From Rapana venosa (lineage: Eukaryota; Mollusca; Gastropoda; Neogastropoda; Muricidae), in NCBI GenBank assembly GCA_028751875.1, contig CM054144.1, positions 16,679,001 through 16,743,000 on the forward strand: a DNA stretch of 64,000 nucleotides, given 5' to 3'. The stretch's first letter is position 1. Each line of letters opens with the position of its first letter. A program made the position numbers and the translations under genes. A model generated the notes under the pieces. The model had not been told where the DNA came from. It made no database searches and saw nothing but the letters and a program-made list of their open reading frames with translations. Shown in pieces: positions 22,991-49,564 of this stretch.

Positions 22991-23459
22991 TCAAACAAAA
23001 GAAGATAAACTTTTGTTTTTAACGTAACTGTGGAATGTGGCCTGTGTATTTGTAGGTGTAACTGTGTTGATCAAGAGGGATCACTTTGTGAAGAAAGGCT
23101 TTTTTTAAAAACCAAAAAACTTAATATTTTACTACGAATCGAAATGGATAGAAACCGCATGAACTAACTAGATTATAGATACAAAATTACTCAGCTAGGT
23201 TGTAATGAACAAGACTTGAGACGATTTTTTGTGTAGGAAACGTTCTACAATACATAGTCTGATAGTAATAATAACACGAAACGCTCCCTTAGATGATAAA
23301 CAATAGCCTAGACTTGTAGAAGGTCTCAGCTTGAACAGCTGGGCGAACAATCATATGACGAACGATTGAACATCACATTGTCTGCCCAGCTTGTCTCCAA
23401 GGAGGTGAGTTATGTAAGCAACTGTTAGGAGTATAACCAGTTATCTGGTAGGGCTTACT

Positions 23460-23679
23460 GCAACATAACAGACGAAAACGCCTATCTATTGTGACGTATG
23501 ACAGAGCTTGAATCGAGACAAATTCAACCAAGACTTGTAGTTGGTGATCTCAGTGATCTGTGTCGAGTCACGTGTAGTGCCACTCGTATTTTTGGAGCTT
23601 GGGGTTCCTCACGATCATGACGAACACAGTCTTTTGGATTTAAAGGATATTGGAAAACCGTTCATAATTCTCCAGTCAA
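23460..23679 (+). promoter_or_regulatory. Possible TMEM144 promoter and untranslated leader exon
   Basis: TMEM144 coding exon 1 is preceded by an acceptor-like TTGTTGCAG at 29002, which implies an upstream non-coding exon. This stretch is non-repetitive, holds a CRE-like TGACGTAT (about 23491) and an E-box GTCACGTG (23567-23574), and ends at a donor-like CAAGTAAGT with GT at 23680-23681. The link to TMEM144 is inferred and no start site can be proven. E-boxes of this type bind USF or MiT/TFE factors, but a single site is weak evidence. Confidence 0.22.
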
Positions 23680-24165
23680 GTAAGTAGATCCAACGTTCAG
23701 GTTAATAATTGTAGTTCTCCACTAAACTTGGGAACACTAAGCAAGATTTGTTAGGCCTATTAGTATTAGGCTAGTTATCCAAAGACTAACTTCACTAAGT
23801 CATGGTAAGGCAAGGCAAAATTCTTTATATTGGGGTGTCATAGTTTAATACTATAGTAAACAGCAGATGTGCTTTATAAAATGACATTAGTTTTTCTTTG
23901 TTTATTCAGTTTTGTTTTGTCATTTTAATTATTGCCTTGTTATTGGTAAGTAATGGAACAACTAGACTTTGATGTTGAGGGTCACCAGAACACCAGGTGA
24001 GCAGAAATATTGCTGGGGGATGAAATGTTTGAAATTATAAAGCCATTCCTTTCCTTTATTACTACAATACTAATGATTATGATTATCAGTTTAAACAAAT
24101 TAAAGTCTTTCTGTGTTACTCACTTTCTGTAAAGGGAATCAGCAGCAGATTGACAGTGTGACACT
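23680..24165. other. Unassigned sequence
   Basis: Unique AT-rich DNA, possibly the first intron of the TMEM144 transcript. No coding exon was recognised. Confidence 0.4.
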
Positions 24166-24170
24166 ACACT

Positions 24171-24202
<32 letters not shown>

Positions 24203-24284
24203 ACAGAGTGACACACACACACACAGTGACGCACACACACTGATTACACGTACATGCACACACACACCACACCACACATACGGG
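24166..24284. repeat. (CA)n microsatellite
   Basis: Interrupted CA repeat directly before a SINE-A copy. Confidence 0.9.
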
Positions 24285-24592
24285 GGAGGGGATAGCCTAG
24301 TGGTCAGAACCATTGTGCTCGCAATCTGATGACCTGGGTTTGATTCCCGCTCAGGTGCAGACTCCACTCTCTCCAAAAGTCCTTCGGATGAGACTATAGT
24401 ATAAACCAAGTGTGCGAAGGCACGCAGAACATCTTGTGCACACGTTAAATCCTGTTCTACTTTTTGTAAGAGTAGGCCATTGTGTGCCGGTGGGAACTGA
24501 TGACAGAATTTACAAAACTGCATACACACGGGGACTGGATGTAAAAAAGCACATAAGTGCTTATTCCATTATCCTCGATATAAAGAATTCTT
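24285..24592 (+). repeat. SINE-A, complete copy
   Basis: A-box-like TAGCCTAGTGGTCAGAACC, B-box-like TGGGTTTGATTCCC, body with TTCGGATGAGACTATAG and GAGTAGGCCATTGTGTGCCG, and a tail with GGGGACTGGATG and stem-loop arms AAGCAC / GTGCTT near 24547-24562. This is one of the best-preserved copies. Confidence 0.85.
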
Positions 24593-24659
24593 TTAAATTG
24601 CAATTGTAATTTACACACACCACACTCACTCTCGCTCTGTCTCCTCTCCTCTGTTTTTT

Positions 24660-24684
24660 CTCTTTTCTCCACACTCCTCACTCT

Positions 24685-24719
<35 letters not shown>

Positions 24720-24773
24720 GATTACATTACAGTTACACACACACACACAAAAACACTGTACACACACACACAC
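24660..24773. repeat. (CT)n and (CA)n spacer between two SINE-A copies
   Basis: CT repeat at about 24680-24719, CA repeats to 24773. Confidence 0.9.
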
Positions 24774-25115
24774 GGGATAGCCTGGTGGTTAGAGCATTGT
24801 GCATTGGGTTTGTGATCTGCTGACCCAGGTTCAAATTCCATTCAAGGTGATTTCTCCCCCTGGAGTTAACATCAGTGCTGACTCCACACCCCCCCAAAAA
24901 GTCCTTTGGATGAGACAATAAACCGAGGCCCCCATGTGGGAACACATACATAACAAGTTATGCACACATGAAAACTTGTTCCAGTTTTCAGAAAAGTAAG
25001 CCACTGTGTGCTGGTGGGAACACATAACAATAAAATTGCATATACACAGGGACTGGATGTTAAAAAAAAAAGCCCATGAGTGCTTATTCCATTATTCTCA
25101 AAATACAAGAAAAAA
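24774..25115 (+). repeat. SINE-A, complete copy
   Basis: Starts GGGATAGCCTGGTGGTTAGA, has B-box-like CCAGGTTCAAATTCC, the body signature GGATGAGACAATAAACCGAG, and ends with a tail whose left arm is mutated (AAGCCC against GTGCTT). Confidence 0.82.
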
Positions 25116-25920
25116 TTTGATAAATAAATGAATATAGATAAATAAAACACATATATATGCGTGCACACAACACACAACACACACACACACACACACATGG
25201 GCATTCTGAAAGTTTTGAATGTTGTTATTGTTGGTAGTTCAAGGAAAATGATGAATGCTTTCTCTCTTTGCCTCTGACCATCTTGTCTAAATTTGTTTTT
25301 AAAAATAATTATATTAATTATAATATAGTTTTCTCTTTCTTGCTCTCTTTCTTTCTTTCTTTCTCTCTCCCCTTCCCTCCCCTCTCTCTCAGTTTCTGAT
25401 CCTATGTTAACATTTTGTTTACTAAAGATTATTTAAAGCAAGTGCACTGTATAGTTAATCTTGTTGATTACCTTCTTTTCACTTTCAGTTTTTAAAATGA
25501 TAAACGTGTGTTTTATTCTGCATATTAATAGTTTTGTTAATATTTTCTAATTTTTGTTTCATTAATGCTTGATATCATACTGACATCAGAAAGAAAAGTG
25601 AAGGATTCTCTTTGTTCCCTTCTCTGTCTGTGTCTGCCTGTCTGTCTCCTTGTTCATAGGTTTAACTTACTTAGTTCAAATTCTTTTGCTTGCTGTTGTT
25701 TTTTTGTTTGTTGTTGGGTTTTGGGAGCACCACAGATTTTTTTCCTGTTTTTTTTAAAAATTCTTTATCTTTCTAAGATATGTTTTACCCTTTTCATTTT
25801 TCATTTTCATCTTTATAATTTTTATTAATACTACAAAAGCAGCAACACCAATACATACACCACCACAAGCACCACCACTACCACCACAACCAACACCACA
25901 CTATCATACATATTCCTATA
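25116..25920. other. Unassigned T-rich sequence
   Basis: CA repeat at about 25168-25198, pyrimidine-rich blocks near 25335-25390, and CAC triplets near 25855-25900. No gene recognised. Confidence 0.5.
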
Positions 25921-25921
25921 T

Positions 25922-25991
<70 letters not shown>

Positions 25992-26034
25992 ACACACACA
26001 TTGACACACACACACAATCAATCAATCAATCAAT
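25921..26034. repeat. (CT)n, (CA)n and (CAAT)n repeats
   Basis: About 65 bp of CT repeat followed by a CA run and a short CAAT run. Confidence 0.9.
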
Positions 26035-26138
26035 TTTGTCTTTTTCTTTTTCAAAGATAAAATTTCTGTCTCTCTTCTCGTCCCTTTTTAATGTTTATTT
26101 GAAATCATTAGTCAATAGTTGTGATAGATTATTAAATA

Positions 26139-26222
26139 ACAATAGTCCCTACTCAGGGCAAGGGCTGGATGAAAACAAGTGTGTCAATACTTACCTGAAA
26201 TCCTTGGGAATAGAGATTATTG
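26139..26222 (+). repeat. Element H, copy 2
   Basis: Reads CAGGGCAAGGGCTGGATG, then a stem-loop with arms AAGTGT (26177-26182) and ATACTT (26187-26192), the internal G-T pair being a wobble, then TTGGGAATAGAGATTATTG. It is the reverse orientation of the copies at 7488-7580 and 30972-31055. Confidence 0.7.
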
Positions 26223-26308
26223 ATCAATCAATCAATCTATGTCCCTGTCCTCTTCAGTGTGTGTCTGCCTTTCTGTCTCGTGTCTCTCTCTTTCTCTCTT
26301 TCTCTCTC

Positions 26309-26310
<2 letters not shown>

Positions 26311-26388
<78 letters not shown>
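26311..26388. repeat. (CT)n microsatellite
   Basis: About 75 bp of nearly pure CT repeat. Confidence 0.95.
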
Positions 26389-26390
<2 letters not shown>

Positions 26391-26894
26391 GCTACCAAAC
26401 TACAGAATAGTGAGAATGCATAACATTTTTAGTCATTCTCACCGAAATTTAAAAAATGTCCATCCTTTTCAAATGAAAAAAATAACCTGTCAGCTCTCAA
26501 AGTGCAGCCAGGGTCAGAAACAGTGAGATGTACATACATGCCTATACACCATCATTTCCTAAATCCATTGTCTGATAGAACCTATTAACATCAGGTTTGC
26601 CAGTGAACAACTCATAGTCATGGTCATAGAGGATGCAGAGGAAGTTTCTAGAGCTCTATTCCTGAAGACTTTTGAACCCACACATTATGGAAAACATCAA
26701 AGCACTAGAGGACAAGAGTAGCAGTGTCTTTGGACTCATTGACTCATTCATGTATTCCTGTCTAGATACTAGAATGAAATGATATGGTATGTACAGCAAA
26801 TTGGTCATTAGATCATATGTACAAGTCTACTACTGAAGGCAGCTACTGAGTTAGCTGAGCTACTCAGTCCTGAATCAATGACTGGACATCAGAG

Positions 26895-26897
<3 letters not shown>
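26389..26897. other. Unassigned sequence
   Basis: No recognisable exon, RNA or repeat in about 500 bp. Confidence 0.5.
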
Positions 26898-26931
<34 letters not shown>

Positions 26932-27257
26932 GAGAGAGAAAGAGAGAGAGAGAGCCTCACATGCATACACACACATGTACACACATACAGACACATATAT
27001 TATATGTATGTAAACACTCTTGCCCATAAACGCACACAACTACATTTATGCCTACACAGGTCCATGTTTTGTTGTTAAATGCATACACACATGTGTGAAC
27101 ATGCACACACGCACACACACACACGTGCACGTGCAGGCGCACATACTGTTAGTGACATACACACACACTCTGTATCGCTATAATTTAGTTAAAGGACATT
27201 AAAACTGGAGAACTCTCTCTCACACACACACACTCACTCACTCACTCACTTACTCAT

Positions 27258-27311
<54 letters not shown>

Positions 27312-27345
27312 ATTCACTCACTCACTCACTCACTCACTCACACAC
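26898..27345. repeat. AT, GA, CA and ACTC microsatellite cluster
   Basis: (AT)n at 26898-26928, (GA)n to 26954, imperfect CA-rich DNA to about 27170, and (ACTC)n blocks on either side of a pure (CA)n at about 27259-27308. Confidence 0.9.
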
Positions 27346-29002
27346 TTGACTGTACATTGTAAAGTTACGCATGCTCCTACTAGACAACCTACATGCCTGG
27401 TTTGAATGTATACATTTGGGCAAGTAGAGTACATGTATAACAGGTTTGTATGAATCATTATTCTGTGATCTAAAGTCAACACAGCTGTGGTTCAGTCACA
27501 TGGGGTGGAACAACATAACTGGGTCAGTTTTCCTTCTTTTACTCAATACTGGTTACAGATAGATCATGAGACTAGTCTAAAATCAAATGTGACGTGTGTA
27601 CAAATTCTTGTGAACTAATCAGTGGTATAACAGGTTCAAAGTGTAAAATCTTGATCAGTGGGTCAATTGTGTGTGTGTGTGGGTTCAATATATTACAGTG
27701 TAGGTCTATCAGGTGACTGAGTGATTATGTAAGTTCTGTAATCAGTTTTTTTGTTTTTTTTGTTTTAAGCTTTTTTATGACTAGGTAGGTGACTGTGAAT
27801 CATGACATAGTTGTGATTATCTATTGAAAACTACTTGACATGGCTGACGTATTGGCTGCCACTCTTTTGCCAGTTTCAGCATACACTGTTTAGTTTTGAA
27901 AATCAAAAGTTGTGAAATTCGTGCTCGGATGACAGAGTAAGTTGATTTTTAAAAGAAATGTTTTGGACCTGTGCTACCCCCCCCCCCCCCTTCCTCTGTC
28001 AACATTGTGTGTGTGTTCATTGATTAATTTGGTATATCTGCATAAATGTATGCAAACATAGCACTGGATTTTTGCAGCAGTTTTTAATTCTCTATTTTAT
28101 GTTGTACAAAGGAAGATAGCTAGTTGAGAAAACAGTCTGTATTTGCAAGAAAGGGTGTTATTGTGTGTGTGTGTCACTGTGTGTGTCACTGTGTGTGTTT
28201 GGAGAGAGAGTGTCTGTGTGTCTATGTAAATGTGTTTGTGTGTGCATGCAGTGCACGCTCACCATACATGCCCTTGCATATGGAATCATGTTACCATCAT
28301 AAATAGTCTGTGTACATGTGTGTGTGTCAGTAATGAGGACAAATGGTGGAGAGTTCATCAGATCCGAGTGTTAACAGTGGCTGCTTTATCTCCTGCACTG
28401 ATATTAGGGATAATCAGCAGAGCACCGGCTGGGCAATGAGGAAAATTGTTTCATGCATTTTCTGTGTTGTCTTGGTGTGGTAAGGACTGTTTGGGTTAGA
28501 TGTGAAGAATTTGTCTTTTGTAGATTTTTTGTTCTGATCTATTCGGTTCATTGTTTAATTGAACAGTTGCAGCCTTTGTAGGCTTATCAAATGTTCAGAT
28601 CACTTTAGTTTGTTGTCAGGGTAGCTGTCTGTGCAGATTGTTCTTTTCTCTTTTTTCTTTCTCGCTTTTCTTTGTTACTGGTTTTAGTATTGGAGTTTGG
28701 AGAAATTTTGTATAGATCTGTAATTTGTTTTGGCAGGTTTATGGGTTTTGTGTTTCTTTTTTTTGTTGTATTCTGTGTTTTTTGGGTGTGTTTTTTTGGA
28801 GGGGGGGGGGGTAACTCTCTCTCTCATATTTTATAGTTTAATCTTTGTTGCAATCCATCATTCACAACTTCATTGGCAAAGATGGGTCTGTGGAAATATA
28901 TTGCATTTGTCCACAGACGATTAGACATGCTCACTCGCACACTCACACACACACTCCGAATCACAAACTGTCATTTTACCTTTTTTTTAATGCTTGTTGC
29001 AG
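27346..29002. other. Unassigned; probable TMEM144 leader intron
   Basis: Contains short GT runs, a poly-C run at about 27978-27990 and a G run at about 28800-28810. It ends with the acceptor TTGTTGCAG at 29002. No coding exon was recognised. Confidence 0.45.
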
Positions 29003-29107
29003 GATACCTCTACAAACTTAACCAGAGATCTGAGACACGTTGATCTGATCTGATCTGACCCCATCTGGTGAACTGCATTTCCACCAGAATTTCCTTCCAT
29101 TTTTACA
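29003..29107 (+). other. TMEM144: TMEM144 5' untranslated segment
   Basis: Between a clear acceptor at 29002 and the start ATG at 29108. A (GATCT)-like run, GATCTGATCTGATCTGA, lies at about 29041-29057. No upstream in-frame ATG extends the protein. Confidence 0.6.
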
Positions 29108-45467
<16,360 letters not shown>

Positions 45468-45944
45468 AGTGTTGCGATACCTGTGACAATCGTTGTGACC
45501 TTTTTTCTTCTTTTTTTGGGTCAGCTTGGCACAGTGGGGGCTTCGAGCCTTTTCACAAATGCGGGTTCACTTTTTTTTTTCATTTTTATATCCTGTGTAT
45601 CTTTTTCTAAACCAATTGATAAACATTTTTATTACCTGAATTTTTGGGGGGATCATGATTCAACACATGTTGTATGCAAGAGCGCAAAATTGTTTATGAA
45701 ACTACCTTTGTAAGAAAAAAACAAACAAAAAAAAGCAAATCACAACTGAAGAAAGGATACTGATGAGGGTTACCATCCTGCCCTTTTCAAAGGTGGGAAT
45801 TGTTTTGGTGTTTGGATTTGGGTGTGTTATGTATCTTCATATTTTTTATAACATGTCTTTGTTGTTCTTTGGTCATTTGTTGAGTACATTTCCACGTGAT
45901 GCTATACTTTGACCTTATGAGCTGATTGTGGAAGTAGTAACTAG
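45468..45944 (+). other. TMEM144 3' flank, probable 3' UTR
   Basis: T-rich sequence with no further coding content. No single convincing polyadenylation signal; the UTR may run into or past the minisatellite. Confidence 0.5.
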
Positions 45945-46345
45945 TAAAGTGTGAAACAGTGGTTTTAGTTAAAGCATGGGTAGTGTGAAAAGGGCTTTTA
46001 GTAAATCATGGGTAGTGTGAAACAGTGCTTTCAGTAAATCATGGGTAGTGTGAAACAGTGCTTTTAGTCAAACATGGGTCATGTGAAACCTTTTCATAAA
46101 TCATGGGTAGTGTGAAAAGGGCTTTTAGTAAATCATGGGTAGTGTGAAACAGTGCTTTCAGTAAATCATGGGTAGTGTGAAACAGTGCTTTTAGTCAAAC
46201 ATGGGTCATGTGAAACTTTTTCTTAAAACATGGGTAGTGTGAAACTGCTTTTAGTTAAACATGGGTAGTGTGAAACAGCGCTTTAAGTCAACTATGGGTA
46301 ACGTGTGTACTTTAAAGAAAATCATGGGTACTTCTTATGTGAAAA
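45945..46345 (+). repeat. 29-33-bp minisatellite with higher-order structure
   Basis: About 12 units start ATGGGTAGTGTGAAA and vary in their ends (CAGTGCTTTCAGTAAATC, AGGGCTTTTAGTAAATC). Units 1-4 (32, 33, 33 and 29 bp) are repeated almost exactly as units 5-8, giving a higher-order unit of about 127 bp. Confidence 0.92.
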
Positions 46346-46821
46346 GAATTTAAAACATTTGTGTGCATAATATACGCAACGTGTGGCTGCACTTTTGTGT
46401 GTTGGCTATTGAATTTCAGGTATGTTCTTCTCTTTTTTGTTGTCGATTTTTTAAGTCTGTGTTACACTATTGTTGGGGGGTTTTTGTTGGTTTTTGTATT
46501 ATCACAAATCAGGTGCATCATAACCTGGACACAGTTATGTGACAGTGCAGTAGGAAAAATGAATATTAGACACGTGGCTCATTTTAGAGCTGCAGTGAAA
46601 AATCCCCACCAACCCTTAAAATAGCAGACTTCTGTTTATACCATTTGTAGCTTTCATAAGGCATTTTCTATCCATACACAGAGTATCAGCATAACATTCA
46701 ATCAATTTCAGTGTACATTTGGACATTTTTGAGACTCAACTTGATTAAACTTCTTTAAAAATTTAAAAACTTTAAAATTCGATTTTCTGCAAAATGGCCA
46801 CCAGCAAATATTTACATGGAA
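46346..46821. other. Unassigned sequence
   Basis: AT-rich DNA with an ATTAAA at about 46743 that could end a long TMEM144 transcript. No gene recognised. Confidence 0.45.
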
Positions 46822-46925
46822 ATATTCCCCGAAGTCGGAATGCAGCTACCTTCATGGTGGACAAAAACTGTTGCATACATAAAATCTCACCATCGGTAAA
46901 CCTCGGAGCTCTAGCCAAGGAACAA
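46822..46925 (+). repeat. Tail B element
   Basis: Runs from ATTCCCCGAAGTCGGAATGC to CTCTAGCCAAGGAAC. No SINE head is visible before it. Confidence 0.75.
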
Positions 46926-47342
46926 GGCTGGAAGAGAAATGGCAATAGAATCAAAGCTACTAAAAAATATTCCATCTGTTTTTCGCATATTTTAAAGTGA
47001 TTTCTTTAGTATGATATGGCTGCAAGGCCCCAAAATGTGTGAAAATTCCATCAGGCCTGTTTTTTTCAGCACTTTCACATCTATATAAAAACAATTTAAA
47101 AGACTAGAATCCTTGTTTGCCAAGCTGCTGTCAAACCACCTACAGGATCAATCCTTACGTCGTCACTGGGATGTTGATGATATTCTTGATGATATGTTGA
47201 TGATATTCTTGATGATATCTGTTCTCCTCTTGCATGTAAGAGGTTTCTTTGTGAATTCAGATGAATGAACAAGCATCTTCAGAGAATGGGGGTGGGTGGG
47301 GGGGTAGATGGCCTCCAAGTGTGGTGTCTTTAACGCGCACGT
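46926..47342. other. Unassigned; short TGATGATAT repeats
   Basis: GATATTCTTGATGATAT occurs twice near 47178-47218. No gene. Confidence 0.5.
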
Positions 47343-47374
<32 letters not shown>

Positions 47375-47415
47375 TGTCACACACACACACACATATTGTC
47401 ACACACACACACAGA
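47343..47415. repeat. (CA)n microsatellite
   Basis: CA repeat interrupted by two ATTGT blocks. Confidence 0.9.
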
Positions 47416-47742
47416 GGAGTAACAAGGGAGGATTTTAGAACATTTTTATATTACACTTTAGAAAATTTCTGATTACACTTTAGAAAATCCAAGGTTAAAA
47501 TTTAGACAGAAAATGTTATAGGAAGTGGAAGGAGGTGTAAGTTATATAAAAGAATCAGGGGATCTTTAAAAAAAAAATGTATACATGAGATTCGGGGAGG
47601 GGGTGTGGAGAGAAATCCTTGGAGCATCTGAGTAGAGAAAGGGCAGAGACTGTTTTGATCTCCATTGCCAACATTTACAAAGATCTCTGACTGTTTATAC
47701 TTGCATTACGTGTATGCCAAGCCACAGTACAAAGAGTGCACC
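47416..47742. other. Unassigned sequence
   Basis: About 330 bp with two similar ACACTTTAGAAAAT motifs and no recognisable gene. Confidence 0.5.
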
Positions 47743-48038
47743 ATATATATATATATATATATATAAAGGTGCCCCATAACCTATGTGGTCGTAGGGGAGT
47801 GAGGTGTCAGAGACCTCAGCTTCTCTAGGGGACAGCATATTGAGGGTGGCGCCCATCTCCTCTCCCTCGCTGCTTTACCTTCCCTGACCTTAAAGAGGGC
47901 AAGTACCCATTTACAGCTGGGGGACTGTATTGAAGCCAAAGCATGTAAACGGTCACCAATCCAGTTGACAACCTTGCTCAATGCTACTTAACATTGGCTG
48001 TGGGAAAGCGAGCACTCTGACTACTGAGCCACCCTGTC

Positions 48039-48098
<60 letters not shown>
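47743..48098 (-). repeat. SINE-E inside an (AT)n microsatellite
   Basis: SINE-E on the minus strand at 47765-48035, including its tRNA-like head (GGGTGGCTCAGTAGTCAGAG read on the minus strand), is bracketed by (AT)n at 47743-47764 and 48041-48098. The layout suggests insertion into an AT repeat. Confidence 0.8.
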
Positions 48099-48100
<2 letters not shown>

Positions 48101-48668
48101 TCTCCTGTAATCCATATTACTCATGTAATCTTGTAATCTATGTGAACTCTGAAACTGGCAAACTATCCAACATATTTTGAGTTTGTTTTTCTTTCAGAAT
48201 TTATATAAATACTCACTTGATACATGGTTGGGTTGTTGTTTTTTGTATGTGTGGTTTATCAATTAATTCATTTTTCAATGTCATCTTTTTATGCTTATCT
48301 GTTCAGTCATGTACTTGAAGGTATGAGTGTGTGCCATACCTATGAATTTGTTTTCTTGAATTTTTCATTTGTATGAATGTTCTCAGTCATGTGTGAATGT
48401 GAGCCATATCTTTTAATTTATTTTTCCTTTTTTTGATTTTTTGATTGGTTACTTCATTTAAGTTTGTGTGTGTGTGTTATCTTTTCAGCATATTTTATGA
48501 AGATACTTAGACTGATTATTGTCCATGTAGCGAAAAACACCTAGGATGGAATGCTTTTGGTTAGTCACTGTCTCAGAATGTCAGTCAAATACAGGAGTCA
48601 CATGTTGCTGGGGAAAAGGTAGAGGGTATAGTTGTAATGTGTGTGTGTGTGTTGTGTATATATATTAA

Positions 48669-48712
<44 letters not shown>

Positions 48713-49564
48713 TAATATATATATTATATATCTAGACACATAATATATAACATAGACACATACATACATACAAAAGAGGAAACAAGTGAAAAAGCAGGTG
48801 GATCATAGAGGATGATATTGATGAAAGCTTTTTTGTTTTCAATTGCTGTGTGAAGTACACTTACCCACAAATGGAGGTGTTACACCGCAGGCCCACGCAT
48901 GTGTGCATGCATGTGTGTGTGTATGTGTTTGATCTTGTGAAACAAACACAGTACTTTCTGTGTTCATTGACACATATTAAGTGCTGGTTTTGTCCAATGT
49001 GCACACAAAGTTTTTGCTTCAGTTTTCCTATTGGCTTCAGTTTATTCAAAAGAACTGTTTAAACTGTCCTGGGTTGTTCTTATTATAATGAGATATCTAC
49101 ATACAGCACCTCCAGTTTACCAGGTTGTGAGAATGATAGCATCTTCTTCATTTCTCTTCCAGAATTCTAAGGTAATATTTTGCATCCATGCCTTTTTTAA
49201 AAATAATCCTACCATTAAGGAAGCCACACTCCATCTTCGGAGATGATATCTAAACATGCCACCAGTGTGCATGCATTTGTATCATAACGTATCATCCATT
49301 TATGCAGGCTGGCAATGACCTTGTTGTTTTCTAAGGGTGGAATGAGTGTTAATGTGCATGCAAGATTGCTGTCACATGTGTCCATGTATTGAGGCTGTGG
49401 TTCAGAGTCTTTATCTGAACGGCTGGTGGGGGATTTGTTGTAATCGTAGTTGGGTGTTTTCCCAGGTTAATGCTCAAGGGGTAACCCAGAATAAACACAC
49501 TCTCTGTCTCACCTCAGCATATCACTGTGAGACTTGCAAGTACACACTGGATAAGATATATGGA
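48099..49564. other. Unassigned, with AT-rich microsatellite
   Basis: AT repeat with ATATTATATAT variants at about 48655-48735. Open frames at 48850-49062 and 49346-49756 show no domain, apart from the 3' end of the latter, which enters the LINE. Confidence 0.55.

Noticed and set aside
24285..24360. tRNA gene
   Set aside because: A and B box-like segments are present here and in other SINE heads, but I see no complete cloverleaf or acceptor stem, and each is followed by a SINE body.
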